DNA of 20,017 nucleotides from Pseudomonadota bacterium (GCA_023430775.1 JAEYYY010000550.1:1-20017), one strand, 5' to 3'. Positions 9,872-17,619 are shown, counted from the stretch's first letter. Numbers and translations: made by a program. Notes: generated by a model from the letters alone, not told the origin.

Positions 9872-11523
9872 TGACTCGTGGATCCATCCTGACGTTCGCG
9901 GTGCTCGCGGCCTGCTCGTCACCAGCTCACACCGTGCGGTTCGCCAACGCGCCGGCCGTCGAGCGCGTCGACGATCGCCACGACGTGCCGAAACCGCCGG
10001 CGGCCCGGCCGTTCGCGCGCACGCTCTACCACTTTCGCGGCAACGTGATCCGGCGCATCGCGCGGGGGCTCGACATGCGCGAGCACCAGCGGTCGCTCGG
10101 CGTCAACGCCCTCGACGAGGTGCCGGACTCGACGTGGTTCACGAACCGGATCGGCGTGCGCGAGCTGACGCCCGACGAGGTCAAGGCCGGGCCGATCGTC
10201 GTCGGCAGCCCCGAGCCGCACCTGCCGTGGACGATCAAGAGCACCAAGCAAGGTGGCGTCTCGATCGGCTTCATCATCAAGGACGCGCGCGGCGAGAAGT
10301 TCGTGCTCAAGTTCGACGAGCGCGACTACCCGGAGCTCGAGACCTCGGCCGACATCGTCACCGGCAAGCTGCTGTGGGCCGCCGGCTACAACGTCCCCGA
10401 GGATCACATCGTGCGGTTCCGGCCGAGCGATCTCGTGGTGCCGCCCGACGCGACGATCTCGGATCAGTTCGGCAACAAGCGCAAGCTGACGCGCGCGGAT
10501 GTCGATCGGTTGCTGAAGCAGACCGCGTTCGAGCCCGATGGCCGGATCCGCGGCATGGCCTCGCGCTACCTCGACGGCAAGTGGCTCGGCGGTCACCCCG
10601 ACGAGGGCGTGCGCGCCGACGATCCGAACGATCGCATCCCCCACGAGCGCCGCCGCGAGCTGCGCGGTGCCCGCGCGATCTTCGCGTGGCTCGACCAGGT
10701 CGACGTCAAGGAAGACAACACGCTCGACATGTGGGTCGAGGAGGGCGGCAAGAAGTTCGTCCGTCACTACTGGATCGATTTCGGCAAGGCGCTCGGCGTC
10801 ACCGCGACGATGGGCCGCGATCCGCGCCGCAGCTACGCCTACCAGTTCGATCTCGCGAGCACGGTGACCTCGGCGGTGACGCTCGGCTTCAACGAGCGGC
10901 CGTGGGACCACCGCACCGCGCCCGCGCTGCGCGGCATCGGCCTGTTCGACGCGGCGAGCTTCTCGCCCGCGACCTGGAAGCCGAACTCGCCGAGCTACCT
11001 GCCGTTCCTGATCGCCGACGACATCGACGGCTTCTGGGGCGCCAGGCTGGTGATGCGGTTCACCCGCTCGCAGCTGCGCGCGGCGGTCGAGGCGGGCGGC
11101 TACAGCGATCCGCGCGCGATCGACTACCTGACCGACACGCTGGTCGAGCGCCAGCAGATCACGGGCCGCCACTACTTCTCGCGGGTCGCGCCGCTCGATC
11201 GCTTCGTGGTCGACCAGGGCAAGCTGTGCTTCGACGATCTGCTGCTGTCCTACCGGCTCGCCGCGGCCCACAAGATCACGCGCTACACGGCCGAGCTCGC
11301 CGGCCGCGATGGCCGCCGGTTCGCGACGGCGACCGCCACGCCCGACAGGACCGGCCACGCGTGCATCGCGGTGCAGCCCTCGGCGGCGAGCGACGGCTAC
11401 ACGATCGTCACGCTGCGCACCGAGCGGCACGCGTTCTCGGCCCGCACGTACATCCACCTCGCGAAGCGCGATGGCGCGCTGCGCGTGATCGGCCTGTGGC
11501 GCGAACCGGCGGAGCAGCGATGA
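9868..11523 (+). CDS. Lipoprotein with protein-kinase-like motifs (HipA/Fam20-like fold suspected)
   Basis: 551-residue exported lipoprotein: the signal ends LTFAVLAAC with Cys16 in a textbook LAAC lipobox. I know no functional name for it. A kinase-like core is suggested by several motifs. A strand pair GVSIGFIIKDARGEKFVLKF has Lys148 in the place of the ATP-binding lysine. A helix follows with Glu156/Glu158, then LLWAAGYNVPEDHI, like the N-lobe of HipA-type kinases. DQVDVKEDNTLDMW gives D279-x-K281-x-x-N284, the catalytic-loop spacing of Hanks and HipA kinases. HYWIDFGKALG has D304-F-G as a metal-binding motif. The C-terminal part (about 390-551) is unassigned, with a beta-rich end (TIVTLRTERHAFSARTYIHL). 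ATG 9868 (MMTRG) and ATG 9871 are both usable; GGAAGG lies at 9851-9856. It overlaps both neighbours by 4 bases. The kinase fold is inferred from motifs; catalysis is unproven. Confidence 0.7.
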   Translation: MMTRGSILTFAVLAACSSPAHTVRFANAPAVERVDDRHDVPKPPAARPFARTLYHFRGNVIRRIARGLDMREHQRSLGVNALDEVPDSTWFTNRIGVRELTPDEVKAGPIVVGSPEPHLPWTIKSTKQGGVSIGFIIKDARGEKFVLKFDERDYPELETSADIVTGKLLWAAGYNVPEDHIVRFRPSDLVVPPDATISDQFGNKRKLTRADVDRLLKQTAFEPDGRIRGMASRYLDGKWLGGHPDEGVRADDPNDRIPHERRRELRGARAIFAWLDQVDVKEDNTLDMWVEEGGKKFVRHYWIDFGKALGVTATMGRDPRRSYAYQFDLASTVTSAVTLGFNERPWDHRTAPALRGIGLFDAASFSPATWKPNSPSYLPFLIADDIDGFWGARLVMRFTRSQLRAAVEAGGYSDPRAIDYLTDTLVERQQITGRHYFSRVAPLDRFVVDQGKLCFDDLLLSYRLAAAHKITRYTAELAGRDGRRFATATATPDRTGHACIAVQPSAASDGYTIVTLRTERHAFSARTYIHLAKRDGALRVIGLWREPAEQR

Positions 11524-14123
11524 GCGCGCGCCGACCCAGCGTGCTCGGGCGCGCCGCGGTGCTGTTCGGGATCATGGTGGCGCACACCATGCTCGAGACG
11601 GCGCGCGACGCCCTGTTCCTGGTCCGCCTCGGCCCCGAGCGGCTGGTGTGGGCGTACCTCGCGATCGCCGGCACCGCGCTCGTCGCCGTCGCCGCCGTGC
11701 GCAGGTGGGGTGGGGCGCGCGATCCGCGGCGCATGCTGATCGGCTTCCTCGTGCTCGCGACGACCGGAACCGCCGCGCTCGCGATCGCGCTGGCGCTGGC
11801 GCCGTCGATCGTGTTCGTGCTCTACGTGTGGACCGGGCTGGTCGCGACCCTGGTCGTGCCGGCGTTCTGGACGCTGATCGAGGGCAGCCTCGGCATCGGT
11901 GATGCCAAGAAGCAGTTCTCGGTGATCGCCGCCGGCGGCGTGGTCGGAGCGCTCGTCGGATCGTCGGCGGCCACCGCGATCGGCTGGCTCGCCGGCCCGG
12001 TCCTGCTCGTGTGGGCGGGAGCCGGCGTGCTCGGCGCCACCACCGCACTGGCCGCGGTCCGCAGCGCCTCGGTGGTGCACGCGGCCGCGGTGTCGGCCCG
12101 GATGAGCCGCGCGGTGACCCGGTCGGCGCAGTCGCGGCGCTACCTGCGCGTCATCCTGATCGCGGCCCTGCTGTCGACGATCACCCTGACGCTCGCCGAT
12201 CTGGCCTTCAAGCAGCTGCTCGCCGAGCACGTCGATGGCGGCAGCCTCGCCACCGTGTTCGGCGCGATCTACGCCGGCTTCAACCTGATCGGGCTCGTCA
12301 TCCAGCTCCTGATCACGCCCCGGCTGTTCGCGCGGCTCGGTGTCGGCGCGACGCTGACGATCCTGCCCGTGCTGGTGATCGCGACGGCGCTCGGCTTCGT
12401 GCTCACCGGCAGCGTGATCGCGATCGTCGCGCTCAAGCTCTCCGACGGTGGCCTCCGCCACAGCATCTATCGGGTCGCCGGCGAGATCCTGTTCCTGCCG
12501 GTGCCGCACGCGTTGCGCGACGCGGCCAAGCCGGTGATGGAGGCGATCGGGACGCGCGGCGGTCAGGCCATCGCCGCGCTGGTCGCCCTCGCGATCGCGA
12601 GCGGCGGCATCTGGTGGCTCGGCGTGGCCACCGTGGTCGCCGGGCTGGCCTGGCTGGTCGCGATCGCGGTCACCCGCAACCGCTACGTCGAGCAGTTCCG
12701 CGACACCCTCGAGGCCGGCGACATCCAGCGCGACGTCAAGATGCCGACGCTCGACAACAACTCGATCTCGCTGCTGACGCAATCGCTGTCGAGCCCCGAC
12801 GAGGATGAAGCGCGTGCGGCGCTGGATCTGCTCGCCCGCCGCGGCGATCGGGTGCCCGCGCTGGTGCTCTATCACCCCAGCTCCGCGGTGGTGCGGCGCG
12901 CGCTCGCGCTGCTCGAGGGCGACGTTCGTCCCGACGTCGAGCGCGTGCTGCGCCACCTGACATCGCATGCCGATCCGGAGATCCGCGCGGCCGCGATCGG
13001 TGCCGCCGTGCGTACCGGGACGCTCGCCGATCGGCTGTGCGAATCACTCGCCGATGCCGAGCCCGAGGTGCGGGCGGCGGCCGCGGTCGCCGCGTTCCAC
13101 GCCAATCGCGTGTCGTGTCATGCGCTCGACGAGCTGCTGGCCGCGACCGCCGTCGAGCGTGCGGCGATCGCCCGCGCGATCGCCCGTCATCCCGATCCGG
13201 TGTTCCGGCCGCTCCTCGACCAGCTGATCGCGCGCCGCGAGCCCGAGGTCACGCGCGAGGTGCTGCGGGTCTGGCAGCGGGCGCCCGAGCTCGCCGATCC
13301 GGACCGGTTGCTCGGGCTGCTCGAGGATCCGAAGGTGCGTGGCGAGGTACGGCGCGTCATCGAGGCGGACGGCGCCCGCTACTTCGATCGCCTGCTCGGC
13401 GCGCTCGAGGATCCGCGGACCCCGCTCGGCGTGCGCCGCCACCTGCCGCGCACGATCAGCCGCTTCAACTCGCCGGCGGCCGCCACCGCGCTCGTCGCCC
13501 GGCTGCTGCGCGAGCCCGACGGCACCACCGAGTTCAAGCTGCTGCGCGCGCTCGGCCGGATGCGCGTCACCAACCCGACGCTGCCGGTCGATCCGGAGGC
13601 GATGCTCGTCTATGCCCGGCGCTCGCTCGGCGACGCCGAACGCTACGCGCGGTTCTCCTCGCAGATCGGTCACGCCTTTGTCGACGACAGCGATCCCGGC
13701 ATCGGCCTGTTGCGAGAGCTGCTCGCCGAGAAGCGTCGCCACGCTCTCGAGCGCGTGTTCCGCGCGCTCGGCGTGATCCATCCACGCGCCGAGCTGCGCA
13801 GCGTGCACGACGGCTTGACCGGTGACGACGGTGATCGGCTCGCCGCCGCCCGCGAGGTGCTCGAAGGGCTGTTGCCGTCGGCGATCCGCATCCCGCTGCT
13901 GGCGGCGCTCTGCGATGCCACGCCGCATCCGAAGATCACCGGCGACGAGCTCGTCGCCGCGCTGCTTGCCGATCCGAGCGATGCGATCCGCTGCATCGCC
14001 GCCCACCACGTCGCCGAGCGTCGCCTGACCGCGCTGCGACCCGAGCTCGCCCGGCTGAGGCCCTATGCCTCGGCGATGGTCGGCCATGCCTTCGATCAGG
14101 CGATCGCGAGGCTCGATGCGTGA
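11520..14123 (+). CDS. NTT-like transporter fused to C-terminal HEAT repeats
   Basis: 867 residues. The first ~395 are an NTT/MFS-like membrane domain of about 12 helices. It opens with MVAHTMLETARDALFLVRLG, the counterpart of the AYYVLKTAREGLILSGG segment in the 7167 gene. It also has DGGLRHSIYRVAGEILFLPV at the place of that protein's TDYSLQNTVKQALWLP motif. From about 400 to the end it is soluble and all-helical, with repeated HEAT-type units such as HPSSAVVRRALALLEGD, HADPEIRAAAIGAAVRTG and AEPEVRAAAAVAAFHAN, which usually make protein-protein contacts. The frame is open far upstream through the 9868 gene. The real start is ATG 11520, which overlaps the upstream stop (ATGA), has GGAG at 11511-11514 and places a membrane helix at the start. 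The last 8 bases overlap the next gene. NTT-HEAT fusions occur in other free-living bacteria; their substrate is not settled. Confidence 0.85.
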   Translation: MSARRPSVLGRAAVLFGIMVAHTMLETARDALFLVRLGPERLVWAYLAIAGTALVAVAAVRRWGGARDPRRMLIGFLVLATTGTAALAIALALAPSIVFVLYVWTGLVATLVVPAFWTLIEGSLGIGDAKKQFSVIAAGGVVGALVGSSAATAIGWLAGPVLLVWAGAGVLGATTALAAVRSASVVHAAAVSARMSRAVTRSAQSRRYLRVILIAALLSTITLTLADLAFKQLLAEHVDGGSLATVFGAIYAGFNLIGLVIQLLITPRLFARLGVGATLTILPVLVIATALGFVLTGSVIAIVALKLSDGGLRHSIYRVAGEILFLPVPHALRDAAKPVMEAIGTRGGQAIAALVALAIASGGIWWLGVATVVAGLAWLVAIAVTRNRYVEQFRDTLEAGDIQRDVKMPTLDNNSISLLTQSLSSPDEDEARAALDLLARRGDRVPALVLYHPSSAVVRRALALLEGDVRPDVERVLRHLTSHADPEIRAAAIGAAVRTGTLADRLCESLADAEPEVRAAAAVAAFHANRVSCHALDELLAATAVERAAIARAIARHPDPVFRPLLDQLIARREPEVTREVLRVWQRAPELADPDRLLGLLEDPKVRGEVRRVIEADGARYFDRLLGALEDPRTPLGVRRHLPRTISRFNSPAAATALVARLLREPDGTTEFKLLRALGRMRVTNPTLPVDPEAMLVYARRSLGDAERYARFSSQIGHAFVDDSDPGIGLLRELLAEKRRHALERVFRALGVIHPRAELRSVHDGLTGDDGDRLAAAREVLEGLLPSAIRIPLLAALCDATPHPKITGDELVAALLADPSDAIRCIAAHHVAERRLTALRPELARLRPYASAMVGHAFDQAIARLDA

Positions 14124-15000
14124 CTTTGCCTTTCCCGTCCAGCGCCTGCTCGTCCTCCGCCAGCAACCGGGCTTCGCCGATGTCGATCTCGCGGAGCTCG
14201 CGACGATGGCGGAGAACCTGGTCGAGGCTCGCTTCCGCGCCGGCGATCAGGTCGCGACTCCGAGCTCGCGGGTCCCCGCGCTCCACCTGATCGTCGAGGG
14301 CCGGCTCGAATCGGCGCACGAGACCTGGGGCCCGCGTCAGGCGTTCGGCGTGCTCGAGGTGTTCGCCGGCCGCTCGGTGACGGCGCCGGTGACCGCCACC
14401 GTCGACACCCGGACCCTCCAGCTCGGAGCCGCTGACCTCGCCGAGATCATGGAGGACAACTTCGGCCTGCTCTCCAACACGCGGCGCGGCATCGCCCGGC
14501 ACCTGCTCGCCAAGCGGGCGGGGCAACCGACGTGGCTGCGTCCCGCGCAGGCCCCGCGCCTGGTCTCGCGCGCCGGTCACGTCGATCTGGTCGAGCGCTT
14601 GATCCTGCTCCGCCAGCAGTTGCCGTCCGGCCGCATGCAGGCGCTCGCCGCGCTCGCCCAGGCAGCCACCGAGGTGCGCTGGGAGGCCGGCGACACGATC
14701 CGCTCCGCAGGCGACCTCGCGGACGGCGCGCTGATCATCCTCGATGGCACGATCCGCGGGCTGCGCGGCGCGCGCGAGCACGTGCTGGCGCCCAACGACA
14801 TGATCGGCATGCTCGAGACGCTGGCCGAGCGCGATCACGCGACGACGAGCATCGCGGCGACGGCGGTCCACGCGCTACGGATCCCGGCGATCGCGATGGT
14901 CGATGTCATGGAGGACCACCCCGATCTCGCGCTCGGACTGATCGCGCAGCTCGCCGGCGAGGTGCTCGATCACGTGCCGGAGCCAGAGCTCGTCAACTGA
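14116..15000 (+). CDS. Protein with two tandem, degenerate cyclic-nucleotide-binding (CRP-like) domains
   Basis: 294 residues made of two related halves. Half 1 (about 10-132) has LLVLRQQPGFADVDLAELAT, RAGDQV, LHLIVEGRLES and AFGVLEVFAG. Half 2 (about 160-285) has LILLRQQLPSGRMQALAAL, EAGDTIRSAGD, ALIILDGTIRG and MIGMLETLAE. This is the beta-roll order of cNMP-binding domains. The phosphate-binding cassette is altered in both: the G-E pair is G78-V79 and G231-M232, with Glu one place further on (E81, E234), and the usual Arg-x-Ala is not evident. Ordinary cAMP/cGMP binding is therefore doubtful. No helix-turn-helix or enzymatic domain follows, so it is not a CRP-type transcription factor. ATG 14116 overlaps the HEAT-fusion gene by 8 bases, with GCGAGG at 14106-14111. 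The two proteins are probably made together and may act together. Its end overlaps a convergent gene. Confidence 0.8.
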   Translation: MRDFAFPVQRLLVLRQQPGFADVDLAELATMAENLVEARFRAGDQVATPSSRVPALHLIVEGRLESAHETWGPRQAFGVLEVFAGRSVTAPVTATVDTRTLQLGAADLAEIMEDNFGLLSNTRRGIARHLLAKRAGQPTWLRPAQAPRLVSRAGHVDLVERLILLRQQLPSGRMQALAALAQAATEVRWEAGDTIRSAGDLADGALIILDGTIRGLRGAREHVLAPNDMIGMLETLAERDHATTSIAATAVHALRIPAIAMVDVMEDHPDLALGLIAQLAGEVLDHVPEPELVN

Positions 15001-16688
15001 TCGCGCAGTGCGCGCAGCTGGGGCTCGACGACGCGCTCCTCGTGATGCTCGACGAACGCGAGCAGGCGATCGGTGAGCTCGCGGGCACGCGCGAGGTGAT
15101 CGGTGCGCTGCAGCGTCGACGCCACCACCAGCCCGAGCCGCGTCACGCCGAGCGGGATCGTGGGGATGACGCCGAGGAACCTCGTCGCGATCTGATCGGC
15201 AGCGTCCGGATCGGTCGCCGTCGCGCAGTCGTGGAGGAGCTGCGCCGTTGGCTGCCACACCGTGGTGTCCGGCATGTCGAGCACGCTCTGCGTGATCGAC
15301 GCGATGGCATCGAGCGACCCGCCCGACACCGCATGGAGCCAGGCGAGGCCGCACAGGGCGAAGCCGAGCCCGAACGGATCCTTGGTCGCACGGGCGAGCT
15401 CGAGCGCGTGGTCGGCGTCGGCGAACGCGCGGTCGCGGTCACCGGTCAACCAGCGCACGTGCGACAGATAGACCGCCAGGACCGTCCGGCGATCCGTCGG
15501 ACCGAGGATGCCGAGCGACGGCTCCTCGAGATCGCGCGCCGCGAGCTGCGCCTCGAACACCTCGGCGACGCCGTCGAGCTTGCCGAGCCACATCCAGTTG
15601 AGTGCGCGCATCGCGCCGGCGAAGCCGGTGAGCGCCGGATGCAGGCTGGCACCGGCGATCACCCGCTCGACCTCCTCGAAGATCTCCGCGCCGCGCCGAT
15701 GATCGGAGATCAGCTGGTAGCGGAACGCGAGGTTGAGCAACGCGGCGACGAGCCGATCGGCATCGCCGAGGCCGCGGGCCAGCGCGATCATCCGGGTGAG
15801 CTGCTCGCCCGGCTCGGTGCTCGCCGGATCGCTCGTGCGCAGCGTCGACGCGACGACGCCACCGAGCAACCGCAGCTCGACCGCATCGCGGTGCGGACCG
15901 GCCGGCGTTCGCGGCAACAGCGAGAGCCCGCGGCGATACAGCACCAGCGCATCGCGCGTCGCGAACCGGGTCGCCGTCCGATCGGCGGCGACGAGGTAGT
16001 GATCGACCGCGCGCACCGGCAGCTGGCCGCGCTCGAAGTGGGTGGCGAGCACGAGCGCGATCTCCGTGCGGTCGGGATACGCGGCCTCGAGATGCTCGGC
16101 GACCTGGCGGTGCCAGCGCTGCTGCCGCGCCGGGGCGCTGCGCGCGAGGCAGACCTCCTGCACGAGCCCGTGCGTGACCGCGTAGCGCGTGTGCTGCGTG
16201 CCATCGGGCCAGGTCTCGGTGGGCTCGCGGCGCAGGAACAGGCCGCGGCGGGCGAGGCCGTCGCAGGTCTCGTCGACGGTCTCGACGTCGAGCTCGAGCG
16301 CGGCCGCGATCAGCCGGCACGAGAACTCCTGGCCGATGATCGCGGCGGCCTCGAGCACGCGCTGCTCGGCGGACTCGAGGCGATCGAGACGGATATCGAT
16401 CAGCTGCTTGACGCTCTCGGGCCGATGCGAGCGCACCTCGTCGAGCGTGGCCGTCAGCTGCCATCCACCATCGCGCTGGACCAGCATGTCGCGGGCGACG
16501 AGATCGTCGAGCACGGCCACGACGAACAGCGGCGTGCCGGCGGTGATGCCGTCGACGGTGACGCACAGGTCGTCAGGAAACGCGTGGCTCGGAAACCGCC
16601 GGCCGAGCAGCTCGCGAATATCGCCGAGCGCCACTCGATCGAGCGCGATCGCCTTCGCGCCGTGGCGCGCGATCAGCGTGCGCATCAC
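14970..16688 (-). CDS. C-terminal part of interrupted regulator: rest of ATPase and TPR-like helical repeats
   Basis: Downstream continuation of the 16704-17594 frame. The first possible start after the stop codon is GTG 16688 or the following ATG, neither with a convincing ribosome binding site, so independent translation is doubtful. The first ~120 residues resemble the lid and winged-helix end of STAND ATPases (DLCVTVDGITAGTPLFVVAV, then RLDRLESAEQRVLEAAAIIG, a strongly recognisable segment). The remaining ~420 residues are all-helical with TPR-like pairs (AVDHYLVAADRTATRFATRD, AGAMRALNWMWLGKLDGVAE, LGFALCGLAWLHAVSGGS, DHLARARELTDRLLAFVEHH), usual for a ligand- or partner-sensing region. 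Composition and codon style match the neighbours, and there is no second stop, so any loss of function must be recent. Its 3' end overlaps the convergent cNMP-domain gene by 31 bases. Confidence 0.75.
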   Translation of the reverse strand: MMRTLIARHGAKAIALDRVALGDIRELLGRRFPSHAFPDDLCVTVDGITAGTPLFVVAVLDDLVARDMLVQRDGGWQLTATLDEVRSHRPESVKQLIDIRLDRLESAEQRVLEAAAIIGQEFSCRLIAAALELDVETVDETCDGLARRGLFLRREPTETWPDGTQHTRYAVTHGLVQEVCLARSAPARQQRWHRQVAEHLEAAYPDRTEIALVLATHFERGQLPVRAVDHYLVAADRTATRFATRDALVLYRRGLSLLPRTPAGPHRDAVELRLLGGVVASTLRTSDPASTEPGEQLTRMIALARGLGDADRLVAALLNLAFRYQLISDHRRGAEIFEEVERVIAGASLHPALTGFAGAMRALNWMWLGKLDGVAEVFEAQLAARDLEEPSLGILGPTDRRTVLAVYLSHVRWLTGDRDRAFADADHALELARATKDPFGLGFALCGLAWLHAVSGGSLDAIASITQSVLDMPDTTVWQPTAQLLHDCATATDPDAADQIATRFLGVIPTIPLGVTRLGLVVASTLQRTDHLARARELTDRLLAFVEHHEERVVEPQLRALRDQLTSSGSGT

Positions 16689-16703
16689 CGGGTTGAGCGG
16701 ATG

Positions 16704-17594
16704 CTAGACGGTGTTCGCCTCGACCCGGCGCGACGTCGCGATCACGAGGAGCCGCGCGCGCGCGCGGCGCGCTCCGATCACGGCGAGGAAGTCGAGCGTG
16801 GCGACGTCGGACCACTGCAGATCCTCGAGGACCAGCACCAGCGTCCGCTGGGCCGCGAGCGCCTCGAAGGCCTCGATCAGCTCGCGCACCATGCGCGTCG
16901 CCGAGCCGCCGCGCGCTCGCTCGCGCACCTCGTCGAGCTGTGCCTCCGGCACCAGCTGCGGCAGCTGCGACAGGAACATCGGCGCGTAGCGGATCAGCTG
17001 CTCGAGCGTGCGTGCACCGAGCGCGCCTTCGCGCAGCCGCGTCACGATGTCGACGATCGCGAGGTACGGATCCGGGGTGCCGAACTGCTCGATGCACTGG
17101 CCGCGCACCGCGATCACGTCGCCGGGCAACTGCTCGACGAACGAGTCGACGAGCGTGGTCTTGCCGATGCCGGGCTCGCCGGTCACGAAGCAGACCTGGC
17201 GATGGCCGGCGTTCGCCTTGTCCAGGCAGCCACGCAGGGTCTCCTGCTCCGCCGCGCGGCCGACGACGATCCGATCGCTGACGTGCGGCTCGTCGAGCTG
17301 CGCGACCTCGGCGAGCTCGGCGGTGAACCGATAGCCGCGCCCGATCACGGTCTCGATCACGCCTTCGCCGAGGAGCCGGCGCAGCTCGTGGAGCTGTGTC
17401 CGCACCGTGCTCTCGCTGACCGCGGTGCCGCCCCACACGTGCTCGAGCAGCTCGGCGTGCGTCACCAGCCGGCGCGGGTTCGCGGCCAGGTACTTGAGGA
17501 TCGCGAACGGCTTGCGCCGGATCTCGAGCAGGGCATTGCCCTTCCACAGCCGTTCCTCGGCGACATCGAGCCGGAACGGTGGGAAGGCGATCAT
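16704..17594 (-). CDS. N-terminal part of interrupted regulator: winged-helix DNA-binding domain plus AAA ATPase
   Basis: 296 residues. Positions 3-92 are an OmpR/PhoB/CadC-type winged helix (FRLDVAEERLWKGN, LEIRRKPFAILKYLAANP, LVTHAELLEHVWGG, STVRTQLHELRRLL, IETVIGRGYRF). From about 108 (DRIVVGRAAEQETLRGCLDK) comes a STAND/AAA_16-type ATPase with Walker A GEPGIGKTT (139-147) and Walker B LVLVLEDLQWSD (252-263). The last residues RLLVIATSRRVEANTV are the sensor strand, after which TAG ends the frame. The domain should be followed by more ATPase and a helical-repeat sensor region, and exactly that is encoded just downstream in frame. ATG 17594 has GGGG closely upstream, and only 25 bases separate it from the upstream vWA gene stop, so the two are probably co-transcribed. 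On its own the fragment could still bind DNA, but the ATPase module is incomplete. Confidence 0.85.
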   Translation of the reverse strand: MIAFPPFRLDVAEERLWKGNALLEIRRKPFAILKYLAANPRRLVTHAELLEHVWGGTAVSESTVRTQLHELRRLLGEGVIETVIGRGYRFTAELAEVAQLDEPHVSDRIVVGRAAEQETLRGCLDKANAGHRQVCFVTGEPGIGKTTLVDSFVEQLPGDVIAVRGQCIEQFGTPDPYLAIVDIVTRLREGALGARTLEQLIRYAPMFLSQLPQLVPEAQLDEVRERARGGSATRMVRELIEAFEALAAQRTLVLVLEDLQWSDVATLDFLAVIGARRARARLLVIATSRRVEANTV

Positions 17595-17619
17595 CGCCCC
17601 GTTATCGCATGTCTGCGAG

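Larger units (their letters stand above)
14970..17594 (-). pseudogene. Single winged-helix/AAA/helical-repeat regulator gene interrupted by one in-frame TAG
   Basis: The two minus-strand open frames at 16704-17594 and 14970-16688 are in the same frame, separated only by TAG at 16704-16706 and five codons. Read through, they give one continuous protein of about 874 residues: OmpR-type winged helix, AAA ATPase, then helical repeats. The stop falls in a stretch (RRVEANTV-stop-HPLNPVMRTL) that matches the pattern seen just after the ATPase sensor region in this regulator class, where Gln or Glu usually precedes HPL. A single CAG-to-TAG or GAG-to-TAG change would explain it. No frameshift or other damage is visible. 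It could be a recent null mutation, a sequencing or assembly error, or a readthrough site; I favour one of the first two. Confidence 0.7.

Noticed and set aside
9552..11519. N-terminal extension of the NTT-HEAT frame across the lipoprotein gene
   Set aside because: It is Arg/Ala/Ser-rich shadow sequence in the frame of another gene. ATG 11520 has a ribosome binding site, an ATGA overlap and starts a proper membrane helix.
14116..15000. CRP/FNR-type transcription factor
   Set aside because: There are two beta-roll domains but no helix-turn-helix after either, so DNA binding is not supported.
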